A DNA stretch of 12,115 bases from an uncultured Eubacteriales bacterium (GTDB lineage Bacteria > Bacillota > Clostridia > Lachnospirales > Bianqueaceae). Positions within the stretch are counted from its first letter, which is position 1, and each line of letters starts with the position of its first letter. Made by a program: the position numbers and the translations under genes. Shown here piece after piece: positions 1 through 7,234 of the stretch. The stretch spans positions 1 to 12,115 of the forward strand of contig CACZPA010000209.1 of NCBI GenBank assembly GCA_902782895.1, written 5' to 3'. A model generated the notes under the pieces. That model saw only the letters and a program-made list of their open reading frames with translations. It made no database searches and was not told where the DNA came from.

Positions 1-600
1 ATCATCATGCGCGTGGACGGATTCGCGATGATGCCTAACTTCTCATTTGGTACAGCTCTGACGACCTTCGCGGGACAGAATGTCGGCGCCGGCAAATATG
101 ACCGGGTTGCCGAAGGTACAAAGCAGGGTACTCTGATCGCGACAATTACATCGGCCGTCATCACCGGTCTGATCATTATTTTCGGCAAGTATCTGATGGG
201 TATCTTCACCAAGACCGAAGAGCTGGTTACGCTTTCCAACAACATGATGCGGATTCTCGCGGTCGGCTATATCGGAATGTCGATCACGCAGTGTCTGTCC
301 GGCGTCATGCGCGGCGCAGGCGATACGATGACGCCAATGTGGATCTCTCTGATCACGACGGTCGGCATCCGTGTTCCGCTGGCTTACGGACTGGTCGCGC
401 TGACCAAAACCGCGGAGCGTCCGCAGGGCGCTTATCAGAGCCTATGGATCTCCATGCTGGCGTCCTGGATCATCGGTGCGGTTCTGACCGTGATTCTGTA
501 TATGAAAGGCAACTGGAAGAAGAAAGCGCTTTCCGGAACCAATCAGGCCAGACCCGCTCAGGACGATTCCAGAGAAGAGAATCCTGAGGAAGCTGTTTAA
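1..600 (+). CDS. MATE family efflux transporter (C-terminal part, 5' truncated by window)
   Basis: The reading frame is open from the first base and ends in TAA, giving about 199 residues. MATE proteins are usually about 450 residues, so this is roughly the last 45%. They are inner-membrane antiporters that export drugs or metabolites using a Na+ or H+ gradient. The sequence shows the C-lobe signature GQNVGAGKYDR near residues 26-36, then a hydrophobic helix (about 46-66). The later signature GVMRGAGDTMTPMW lies near residues 101-114, followed by further membrane helices up to about residue 170. The tail is hydrophilic and acidic and should be cytosolic. An ATG at base 7 is internal to the family and not a real start. 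A stem-loop follows directly, so this is the last gene of its unit. The family is clear; the substrate cannot be read from the sequence. Confidence 0.93.
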   Translation: MIMRVDGFAMMPNFSFGTALTTFAGQNVGAGKYDRVAEGTKQGTLIATITSAVITGLIIIFGKYLMGIFTKTEELVTLSNNMMRILAVGYIGMSITQCLSGVMRGAGDTMTPMWISLITTVGIRVPLAYGLVALTKTAERPQGAYQSLWISMLASWIIGAVLTVILYMKGNWKKKALSGTNQARPAQDDSREENPEEAV

Positions 601-607
601 GAAAAAG

Positions 608-647
608 ACTGCCTGCGGAGCGATCCTGCAGGCAGTTTGACTTTTTT
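608..647 (+). terminator. Intrinsic terminator after the MATE gene
   Basis: Bases 608-616 (ACTGCCTGC) pair perfectly with 628-636 (GCAGGCAGT), a 9-bp GC-rich stem. Three further pairs (GGA with TCC) can form inside the loop. The T-rich stretch follows after a short interruption, with six T at 642-647. It starts 7 bases after the MATE stop codon. The broken T-run makes it less than ideal, but position and stem strength support termination. Confidence 0.75.
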
Positions 648-667
648 ACATTCCGGTGAGAGTTATT
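637..667 (+). promoter_or_regulatory. Weak candidate promoter for the GrpE-like/Hsp70-like pair
   Basis: TTGACT at 637-642 matches five of six -35 consensus bases and lies directly after the MATE terminator stem. The -10 region about 18-19 bases downstream (around 661-667, AGTTATT) is poor. It is offered only because a new unit should start between the terminator and the gene at 688, and nothing better is visible there. Confidence 0.25.
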
Positions 668-687
668 GCGGAAGAAGGAATTGGATT

Positions 688-1527
688 ATGAATTTTGCGG
701 ATAATCTGAAGCAGGATGAAGACAGACTGCTGACCATGATGCGGGCGGATCCCGGAATCGCTCCGGTCCGAAAGGTCCTTCAGAATGAGCTGGACAGGCT
801 GCTTGTCCAGTACAATCAGGACTGCGCGGATCCGGTGCTGCAGTGCGCGGCGGCAGGGCTTGTACGCAGTGTGTCGCGGACGGTACCGGTGGTAGAAGCG
901 GCTAAAGACGCCAAGATCTGGGAGTTCGGCGGCAATAGCAAGAAGGCTTTTCCTTTCTGGCTGCTGATCGATATCTGGATCGCGGCGGCGCTTATTGTGC
1001 TGTTTTTCACAGGGGCCGAGACAGGTAAAGTGCTGGCGGTCGCGGCTTTTATGGGAGTCGCGGCTCTGCAGCTGTATCTGATGCTGCAGCGCAGACAGAC
1101 AGGAACCAAAGAACAGAAAGCCGAGATCCAGGTGGATGCCGAGGCGGCGTGGCAGGCTTTGTACGCCGCGGCCTTGACGATAGATCATAGCCTGTCGGAA
1201 ATCGCGCAGGAGCTCGAAGCGCTGAAACGGAAGGACGGATCGGCGGAGGTTCTGACAAGAGAGCAGACAGAGCTATATGCCGAGATGCTGGAGGCCTCCT
1301 GCGCAGGGGACGGAGAAGACGCTCTCGAAGCGCTGGAATCGCTTAAATTTCATCTGCACAGGCTCGGCGTGGAGCTTGTGGAATCACAGAAGGAGCATCC
1401 GGAATGGTTTGAGACGCTGCCGGCATCCCATGATCTGCTCAGGGACGGAAACGGTCTGATCCGTCCCGCGATGGTCTATAAAGGAAAGCTGCTGAAAAAA
1501 GGCCTTGCAGCGGGAGGCAGAGGATGA
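688..1527 (+). CDS. Two-TM membrane protein with a GrpE-like C-terminal domain (putative Hsp70 exchange factor)
   Basis: The product has 279 residues. ATG at 688 is chosen over an in-frame TTG at 637 because AAGGAA sits at 675-680, seven bases upstream, and the TTG extension would run through the terminator tail. An N-terminal helical region (1-75) is followed by two hydrophobic segments (about 88-108 and 113-134) with a very short turn, so both ends are probably cytosolic. Residues 145-279 are mostly helical. Within them LKFHLHRLGVELVE (219-232) resembles the end of the long GrpE helix. LIRPAMV (257-263) resembles the GrpE C-terminal strand, which usually reads (V/L)(L/I)RPAMV. The stretch between the two motifs is shorter than in classical GrpE. 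The stop overlaps the start of the Hsp70-like gene by four bases (ATGA), so the two are translationally coupled. That pairing supports an exchange-factor or partner role. The GrpE assignment is inference from two short motifs, their order and context; the name-safe alternative is 'hypothetical membrane protein'. Confidence 0.7.
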   Translation: MNFADNLKQDEDRLLTMMRADPGIAPVRKVLQNELDRLLVQYNQDCADPVLQCAAAGLVRSVSRTVPVVEAAKDAKIWEFGGNSKKAFPFWLLIDIWIAAALIVLFFTGAETGKVLAVAAFMGVAALQLYLMLQRRQTGTKEQKAEIQVDAEAAWQALYAAALTIDHSLSEIAQELEALKRKDGSAEVLTREQTELYAEMLEASCAGDGEDALEALESLKFHLHRLGVELVESQKEHPEWFETLPASHDLLRDGNGLIRPAMVYKGKLLKKGLAAGGRG

Positions 1528-3434
1528 ACCGTTTCTATGGATTGGATCTGGGAGACGCGGAAAGCGCGGTTTCCCGGCTGAACGCGCAGGATCAGACGAC
1601 ACCGGAGATGCTGCCGGTCAAGGACCAGAAGAGTTTTATTACCGCGTATGCCCGTACGATGGGCGGTGAGCTGCTGATCGGAGAGGGAGCCTGCTATGCT
1701 TCGGACGTGACGGCGAGGAGACTGCGCTTTAAGAGCCGTTTTCTGACCGATCCGGACGCGGAGCGGGACATTCAGGCCTTTGCGGCAGGGATTCTGGGCG
1801 AGCTGTACGGAAACGGCGATCTGGTACAGAATGAGGACTGCTGTTTCTATATCGGGTGCCCTGCCGGATGGAACAAAAACGTCCGGGAGCGGTACCGCGA
1901 GATTTTTGAACGGGTCGGCTTCCCGCCGGTCAAGATCATTTCCGAGTCGCGCGCGGCGCTGATCAGTGCAGTGCATTCCAAACATCTGCAGTTGAGCTAT
2001 GATATCCTGAGCAAACCGGTGCTGGTCGTGGACATCGGGTCTTCGACGACGGATTTTGCCTATATCGCCGGTGGGCGCGAGGTGGAGCTAAAGACCGGCG
2101 GTGAAGTGATGCTGGGCGGCGGCGTGATGGACGAGATGCTGCTCGATATCTGTGTGGAAAACAGCCGTCAGCGCGACAAACTGGAAAGGACATTCGCGGA
2201 GAGCGATCCATGGAAGACATATTGCGAATTTGCCGCCAGAAGGCTCAAGGAGCAGTATTTTGCCGATGAGGCGTACTGGGCGGACCATGCGTGTACCAAG
2301 ACGGTGACAGTTCTCTATCATGGCCGGAGCAAGCTGAACATGCAGATGGACACGGCTATCGCCCACCGGCTGCTGGAAGGCGCTTCTTCCCATCTCGGAG
2401 GGCGTTCGTTCCGCCAGGTCTTTACGGAAAGCCTGAAAACGGCAAGACAGGGCGCGGCTGAGGGACTCCCGGAGTTGATCTTTCTGACGGGCGGTGTCTC
2501 CAAAATACCGGCTATCGCCGCCTGGTGCCGCGAGGTGTTCCCGGAGGCGGTCGTCATTACGGCCACGGAACCGGAGTTTTCTGTCAGCCGCGGACTCGCG
2601 TGGTGCGGCAAGACAGATGAAGAACTGCGGCTTTTCAAGAAAGACATCGAAGAGCTGAGAAGCTCCTCCGTTGTCGAGGATATTGTACGCGCGCATATCG
2701 ACGAATTGTATAAAAAGGCCGTGGATACGTTGGTTGAACCGATTCTGGAGAACGCGGCGCTTCCGGTTTTCGATCGCTTCCGCAATGGCGAGATCGAGAG
2801 ATTATCCGATATCGACGCGGTGCTGCAGAAAGAAATCGAGAAGTATCTGCGGTCCGATGAAGTCGGGGAACTGCTGGTACGGCCGGTAACGGCGTGGATG
2901 AAGCCGGTCTCGTCGGAGATCGAGAAGCATACCGTCCCGATCTGCATCCGCCATAATGTCCCGTATCAGGCGATGAGTCTGACGTCTTATCTGTCCTATC
3001 AGGAGATTCAGATTCAGCTGGACGCGAAGAAGGTCTTCGCGGTCGAGGAGATGACCTGGCTCATGAATACGATCGTATCCGTCCTCATCGGGTTGCTGTG
3101 CGGTGGAGGCGGAATCGCTCTGATATCCAGCGGTATTACGGGAATCCTCAGCGGGGCCGCCATATCGCTGCTTGTGCTCCTGCTGGGAAAAAAAGCGATC
3201 CAGAAGGCCTTTTTGGACGCGAAGATCCCCAAGCCGATCCGGAAGCTGATCCCCAAAGGATATTTCAAGGGACGAATTCATACGATTACCAAAGAAGTCA
3301 AAGAAAAGCTGATGGCGACGCTCGAGACGGACAAGAATGACGAAATCACCGAGCGCCTCGGTCGGGAAATCTCCGAGCAGATCGACAGCTTCCTGACCCG
3401 CATGGCAGAGGTCGTTGAGATTCCTCTTGGCTGA
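1524..3434 (+). CDS. Divergent Hsp70 (DnaK-like) ATPase with C-terminal membrane hairpin
   Basis: This is a 636-residue protein. The N-terminal 365 residues form an actin/Hsp70-type ATPase. The phosphate-1 loop is YGLDLGDAESAVS (5-17). ESRAALISAV (141-150) matches the Hsp70 connect-1 region. The phosphate-2 loop is VLVVDIGSSTTDFAYI (166-181). GGEVMLGGGVMDEML (192-206) resembles the Hsp70 'HLGGEDFD' region, and the adenosine motif is LIFLTGGVSKIPA (318-330). The canonical hydrophobic linker and beta-sandwich peptide-binding domain are not seen. Instead residues 365-510 look helical and charged. Residues 512-556 are strongly hydrophobic and glycine-rich and can form a membrane hairpin, and a charged helical tail follows. 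The phosphate-1 loop has Asp-Ala-Glu where DnaK has Gly-Thr-Thr. The start overlaps the upstream stop (ATGA), and AGGCAGAGG lies just upstream. It probably acts at the inner face of the membrane with the upstream GrpE-like protein. The client and exact role are unknown. Confidence 0.85.
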   Translation: MNRFYGLDLGDAESAVSRLNAQDQTTPEMLPVKDQKSFITAYARTMGGELLIGEGACYASDVTARRLRFKSRFLTDPDAERDIQAFAAGILGELYGNGDLVQNEDCCFYIGCPAGWNKNVRERYREIFERVGFPPVKIISESRAALISAVHSKHLQLSYDILSKPVLVVDIGSSTTDFAYIAGGREVELKTGGEVMLGGGVMDEMLLDICVENSRQRDKLERTFAESDPWKTYCEFAARRLKEQYFADEAYWADHACTKTVTVLYHGRSKLNMQMDTAIAHRLLEGASSHLGGRSFRQVFTESLKTARQGAAEGLPELIFLTGGVSKIPAIAAWCREVFPEAVVITATEPEFSVSRGLAWCGKTDEELRLFKKDIEELRSSSVVEDIVRAHIDELYKKAVDTLVEPILENAALPVFDRFRNGEIERLSDIDAVLQKEIEKYLRSDEVGELLVRPVTAWMKPVSSEIEKHTVPICIRHNVPYQAMSLTSYLSYQEIQIQLDAKKVFAVEEMTWLMNTIVSVLIGLLCGGGGIALISSGITGILSGAAISLLVLLLGKKAIQKAFLDAKIPKPIRKLIPKGYFKGRIHTITKEVKEKLMATLETDKNDEITERLGREISEQIDSFLTRMAEVVEIPLG

Positions 3435-3492
3435 ATTCGCAGCATCAGTCAGCTAAGCTTGCGGGTCTGTAAAAGCAGAGTCTATAAACGTA

Positions 3493-3557
3493 AAGCGCTC
3501 CAACACCTGCTGCATACCGGCTTTAAAACGTCCGGTTGCAGCGGGGTTGGAGCGCTT
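3493..3557. terminator. Long 26-bp hairpin between convergent genes (possible bidirectional terminator)
   Basis: Bases 3493-3504 pair perfectly with 3546-3557 (12 bp). After a one-base bulge (A3505), 3506-3514 pair with 3537-3545 (9 bp, one G-U). After another bulge (T3515), 3516-3520 pair with 3532-3536 (5 bp), leaving an 11-base loop at 3521-3531. It lies 58 bases after the Hsp70-like stop and 21 bases after the isocitrate dehydrogenase stop on the other strand. Neither exit side has a clean T-run, only scattered T and A, so it is much longer and less canonical than an ordinary terminator. The rest of the 3435-3578 gap shows nothing else. Confidence 0.6.
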
Positions 3558-3578
3558 ATAGTATACAGAAGTATAGTT

Positions 3579-4793
3579 TTACAGATCCGCGAGCTTCTTG
3601 TCGAGGGTGCTGCGAATTGCAGCCAGGAAGTCATCTGTATCGAGCGTGCGGGGCTCGATGTCGTGTACGAGGAGGGACAGATCCTTGGTCATGTCGCCGT
3701 TGTTGATGGTTTCAAGGCAGGCCTCTTCCAGCGTATCGGCAAAGGCGGCAAGCTCCTTATGGCCGTCGATTTCACCGCGGCGGCGCAGAGCGCCGGACCA
3801 CGCGAAGATCGTAGCGATTGGGTTTGTCGAGGTCGATTCGCCCTTCAGGTAGCGGTAATAATGGCGGGTTACGGTGCCATGAGCCGCTTCGTACTCATAG
3901 TTGCCGTCCGGGGAGACGAGGACACTTGTCATCATTGCCAGCGATCCGAAGGCGGTGCTGACCATATCGCTCATGACATCACCGTCGTAGTTCTTCAACG
4001 CCCAGACAAATCCGCCGCCAGAACGGATCACGCGCGCGACCGCGTCATCGATCAGCGTGTAGAAGTAGGTAATACCGGCTTCTTCGAATCTCTGCTTATA
4101 CTCGTTGTCGTAAATCTCCTGGAAGATCAGCTTGAATGTCTGGTCATACTGTTTGGAGATCGTATCCTTTGTGGAGAACCAGAGATCCTGTCGTACGGAG
4201 AGCGCATAGTCAAAGCAGGAATGCGCGAAGGAACGGATCGATTTATCCGTGTTATGCATGCCCTGCAGGATACCTGCGCCGGCAAAATCCGCTATCGCGA
4301 CTTTAGTCTCGGTTCCGTCCGCGGCGGTGAAGATCAGATCCGCGTGGCCTGCACCTGGTACCCGGATTTCCGAAGCCTTATAGATGTCGCCGTACGCGTG
4401 ACGGGCGATCGTAATCGGTTTGGTCCAGTTGCCGACGTAGGGATGAATATGGCTCGTCAGAATCGGCGCGCGGAAGACCGTTCCGTCCAGAATCGCGCGG
4501 ATCGTCGCGTTCGGACTCTTCCACATCTGATGAAGATTGTATTCCTCGACGCGCTGCCTGTTCGGCGTGATGGTCGCGCATTTGACACCGACATGCAGAC
4601 GCTTGACGGCTTCCGCGGCATCGATCGTCACCTGGTCACCGGTCTCATCGCGGTGGGGCAGGCCCAGATCGTAATACTCGGTATTCAGCTCGACAAAAGG
4701 CTCAAGCAAGGTCTCTTTGATCTTTTTCCAGAGGATGCGGGTCATCTCGTCGCCGTCCATCTCGACGATAGGGTTCATCTGAATGCGTGTCAT
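3579..4793 (-). CDS. icd: NADP-dependent isocitrate dehydrogenase (eukaryote-like homodimeric type)
   Basis: The 404-residue cytosolic enzyme oxidatively decarboxylates isocitrate to 2-oxoglutarate, making NADPH. Its length matches the eukaryotic/subfamily II IDH (about 400-415) and not the E. coli type. The substrate loop is TITPN (74-78) and KSPNATIR (92-99). Isocitrate-binding arginines lie in DGTVFRAP (103-110) and IARHAYGD (129-136). Metal-ligand aspartates lie in TLIDDAVA (246-253) and KNYDGDVMSD (267-276). AAHGTVTRHY (303-312) carries the Arg-His that contacts the 2'-phosphate of NADP, so NADP use is predicted. AAAGGAG (minus strand; plus coordinates 4803-4809) stands nine bases before the ATG. 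The start overlaps the aconitase stop by four bases (ATGA), giving a coupled acn-icd operon. All key residues appear intact. Its likely roles are glutamate precursor and NADPH supply. Confidence 0.96.
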   Translation of the reverse strand: MTRIQMNPIVEMDGDEMTRILWKKIKETLLEPFVELNTEYYDLGLPHRDETGDQVTIDAAEAVKRLHVGVKCATITPNRQRVEEYNLHQMWKSPNATIRAILDGTVFRAPILTSHIHPYVGNWTKPITIARHAYGDIYKASEIRVPGAGHADLIFTAADGTETKVAIADFAGAGILQGMHNTDKSIRSFAHSCFDYALSVRQDLWFSTKDTISKQYDQTFKLIFQEIYDNEYKQRFEEAGITYFYTLIDDAVARVIRSGGGFVWALKNYDGDVMSDMVSTAFGSLAMMTSVLVSPDGNYEYEAAHGTVTRHYYRYLKGESTSTNPIATIFAWSGALRRRGEIDGHKELAAFADTLEEACLETINNGDMTKDLSLLVHDIEPRTLDTDDFLAAIRSTLDKKLADL

Positions 4794-7075
4794 GCGCGTT
4801 TCTCCTTTCTCTGCAGTGCGTAATAGTTGATCAGGCTGCCCTCCAGCAGGATGGTGATTTCATCGGAAGTAAGGCCTGTAAGCGTCAGTGTCAGCGGATG
4901 AATCTGACCGCCGGAGAGGATCTTCGCCTCAACCTGAGGCGTGCCGTTCTTAACAGCTTCCCGGATGCCGGGGATATAGATGAAATCTCCGGATTCGTAC
5001 GCGAACGGATCGTCCTGCGGGATCGTGAAGGGGAGAATGCCCCAGTTGATGCAGTTGGAACGATACCGCTTGGTCGCGTATTCATAGCAAAGGTTTGCCA
5101 TGCCGCCGAGCACTTTCTGACAGGAAGCGGCCTGTTCACGCGCGGAACCGTCACCGGGCTTATTGGCGAAAATCACGGAACCAAAACCGACTGCTGCCGG
5201 CTTGTCCGAAGCGGTTTCGGCGGCAAGAACTGTCCCCGTCAGAACTTCATAGGCCGTGGCATATTCCGGATCGATCTTGCCGGACTTGCGGTCCGCTTCC
5301 GCAGCGCGAGCGTCCTTGGAACGCGGCACATAGTCCGGAACGCGGCGGGAGAGCGCGAACTGCGAAAGCTTCTCCGGATTGGAGCGGTAGCTCGAGGTTT
5401 CACCGGAAGGAATCAGTTCATCTGTCGTCGTAACGGGATCATGAATGACCGCGCACAGACGGAGCAGCAGAGAATCCGCGAGAGGACTCATCTGGGGCCA
5501 GTCCGTGATATTCGGCCCGAAGCGGAGCTCTTCCTCCGGCTGCGGATGTCCCCATCCATTGTAAACTCTGCGCGCGTAGGGCGCGGGATCATAGGTATAA
5601 GGCGCATGGGAAGCGTCATATTCGATATCGGTAGCGGCGGTGAGAAGACCACCGTGTGCTGCGGTTGCCGCGATGGAGCGGGCATCCATCAGCGCGACGG
5701 CCGCAAGCTGTCCGTCACCCGGACGGGAGCCTTCACGGTTCGGGAAGTTCCGGGTTGTATGGCGGATGGAGAGTCCGTTATTGGCAGGCACATCTCCGGC
5801 GCCAAAGCAGGGGCCGCAGAAGCAGGGCTTCAGGATCGCGCCGGCTTCGGTCAATGACGCAGCCACGCCATTCTGCAGAAGCGCGAGCTGGACCGGCAGA
5901 CTGGAAGGATAGACGGACAGTGAGAAATACCCGTTGCCCGCGGAACCTGTCTGCAGGATGGATGCGGCTTCACAGATATTATCGTACATACCGCCCGCGC
6001 AGCCGGCGATGATGCCCTGATCGATCAGAATACCGTCCCTGGTGATCTTGTCGGTCAGATGCAGAGATACTTTACCGCCCCAGGCCTTTTCCGCGGCAAG
6101 CTCGGTTTCGCGCAGGATATCGCCTGCGTTCTCCAGAACCTGATGAACGGTAAAAGCATTCGACGGATGGAAGGGCAGTGCGATCATGGAATCGAGCTTC
6201 GACAGATCGAGCTCGATCATCGCGTCATAGCAGGCGCCTTCCACAGGCGCGATTTTCTTATAATCCTGCGGACGTCCATGGATACGGTAGTATTCTGCGA
6301 CATTCTCATCCATCTCCCAGATGGAGGACAGACAGGTGGTCTCTGTCGTCATGACATCGATACCGATCCGGAAATCCATCGACAGATTCGCGATACCGGG
6401 GCCGACGAACTCAAGAATCTTGTTTTTCGCGTAGCCTTTCTGGAAAAGCGCACCGCAAAGCGCGATAGCCGCGTCATGCGGACCGACGCCGGGACGCGGC
6501 TTGCCGGTCACATAGACCAGAACCACCTGCGGAGTCGGAATATCGTAGGTATTGCCCAGCAGCTGCTTAACCAGTTCCGGACCTCCTTCGCCCACACCGA
6601 GCGTGCCAAGCGCGCCGTAACGGGTATGGCTGTCCGAGCCGAGGATCATCGCACCGCAGCGGGCAAGCTGCTCTCTGGCGTACTGATGGATGACGGAGGT
6701 ATTGGCCGGGACATAGATGCCGCCGTATTTGCGGGCAGCACTGAGGCCGAAGACGTGGTCGTCTTCATTAATCGTGCCGCCGACCGCGCAGAGACTGTTG
6801 TGGCAGTTGGTCAGCGCATAGGGCATCGGAAATTCGGTCAGACCGCTCGCGCGCGCCGTCTGAATGATGCCGACATAGGTAATATCATGAGAAACCAGCG
6901 CGTCAAAAGAAATCCGCATCTGGTTCGGATCATCGGACTGATTATGAGTCAAAAGAATCTGCCGGCTCATGGTGGCCGCAGGATCGGGACGGGTGCCTGG
7001 ATACCGCAAAGCCGCTTCTTCAGCCGGTATCACAGTTCCATTGATATAGCAGAATTTGCCTTCTCTATATTCCAT
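4790..7075 (-). CDS. acn: Aconitate hydratase ('hydratase' type of Clostridia)
   Basis: The 761-residue cytosolic enzyme interconverts citrate and isocitrate using a [4Fe-4S] cluster. Its length is close to mitochondrial aconitase and shorter than AcnA (about 890). Cluster cysteines are C248 (in TTETTCLSS) and C420/C423 (in FCGPCFGAGD). DSHTRYG (148-154), NFPNREGS (443-450) and the swivel-domain catalytic loop GSAREQA (643-649) match aconitase active-site positions, and NWGILPF (677-683) is typical of the C-terminal domain. At the usual Asp-His pair the sequence reads NCHN (90-93), so His is kept and Asp is replaced by Cys. I believe this is normal for this clostridial subgroup. The ATG at 7075 has only a poor Shine-Dalgarno (AGGCAGG about 12 bases upstream), so the start is slightly uncertain. 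The gene is first in the operon with icd, which supports a citrate-to-2-oxoglutarate role. A related hydro-lyase substrate is less likely given this context. Confidence 0.9.
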   Translation of the reverse strand: MEYREGKFCYINGTVIPAEEAALRYPGTRPDPAATMSRQILLTHNQSDDPNQMRISFDALVSHDITYVGIIQTARASGLTEFPMPYALTNCHNSLCAVGGTINEDDHVFGLSAARKYGGIYVPANTSVIHQYAREQLARCGAMILGSDSHTRYGALGTLGVGEGGPELVKQLLGNTYDIPTPQVVLVYVTGKPRPGVGPHDAAIALCGALFQKGYAKNKILEFVGPGIANLSMDFRIGIDVMTTETTCLSSIWEMDENVAEYYRIHGRPQDYKKIAPVEGACYDAMIELDLSKLDSMIALPFHPSNAFTVHQVLENAGDILRETELAAEKAWGGKVSLHLTDKITRDGILIDQGIIAGCAGGMYDNICEAASILQTGSAGNGYFSLSVYPSSLPVQLALLQNGVAASLTEAGAILKPCFCGPCFGAGDVPANNGLSIRHTTRNFPNREGSRPGDGQLAAVALMDARSIAATAAHGGLLTAATDIEYDASHAPYTYDPAPYARRVYNGWGHPQPEEELRFGPNITDWPQMSPLADSLLLRLCAVIHDPVTTTDELIPSGETSSYRSNPEKLSQFALSRRVPDYVPRSKDARAAEADRKSGKIDPEYATAYEVLTGTVLAAETASDKPAAVGFGSVIFANKPGDGSAREQAASCQKVLGGMANLCYEYATKRYRSNCINWGILPFTIPQDDPFAYESGDFIYIPGIREAVKNGTPQVEAKILSGGQIHPLTLTLTGLTSDEITILLEGSLINYYALQRKEKRA

Positions 7076-7112
7076 CGTGGAGTTCGCCTGCCTTTTTCTT
7101 CAAATTTTCTGT

Positions 7113-7141
7113 ATTATAACACATTCGAAATGAAAGAACAA
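7113..7141 (-). promoter_or_regulatory. Extended -10 promoter for acn-icd
   Basis: On the minus strand a perfect TATAAT (plus coordinates 7113-7118) is preceded by TGT, giving the extended -10 element TGTTATAAT. With a 17-base spacer the -35 is TTGTTC (7136-7141), matching only the first three consensus bases; that is acceptable with an extended -10. Transcription would start near 7106, leaving a leader of about 30 bases before the ATG at 7075. Confidence 0.7.
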
Positions 7142-7170
7142 CCAAAGTCCGCGGGCAGATAAGATTTTTC

Positions 7171-7199
7171 TTGCTCTTTGGCGGGAAGTGATGTAGAAT
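7171..7199 (+). promoter_or_regulatory. Promoter for the mtnN-galE unit
   Basis: TTGCTC at 7171-7176 and TAGAAT at 7194-7199 are separated by 17 bases, a sigma-A-like layout. The start would be near 7206 and the leader about 29 bases. It is divergent from the acn promoter about 30 bases away. A 7-bp inverted repeat (7171-7177 and 7200-7206) encloses it. Confidence 0.5.
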
Positions 7200-7206
7200 A
7201 GAGCAA
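7171..7206. repeat. Inverted repeat enclosing the mtnN promoter (possible operator)
   Basis: TTGCTCT at 7171-7177 is the exact reverse complement of AGAGCAA at 7200-7206, with 22 bases between. The left arm covers the -35 and the right arm lies just after the -10. Because the left arm is upstream of the predicted start, it cannot act as a leader RNA hairpin, so a DNA-binding site is the likelier reading. Seven-base arms can arise by chance. Confidence 0.3.
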
Positions 7207-7234
7207 AAGACTGTGCCTTTACGGAGGTTAATTC

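Noticed and set aside
637..687. TTG start at 637 for the membrane GrpE-like protein
   Set aside because: It would begin directly after the terminator stem, has no ribosome binding site, and adds a segment of non-conserved appearance; ATG at 688 has AAGGAA at proper spacing.
3459..4823. 454-residue plus-strand ORF across the intergenic hairpin and the whole icd region
   Set aside because: It is antisense to icd, whose protein has all family motifs. The product is low in family character and starts inside the convergent gap; long antisense frames are a by-product of GC-rich codon bias here.
4787..7162. Long plus-strand ORFs (4787-5857 and 6059-7162) opposite aconitase
   Set aside because: They are shadows of the aconitase gene; no recognisable motifs and no ribosome binding site.
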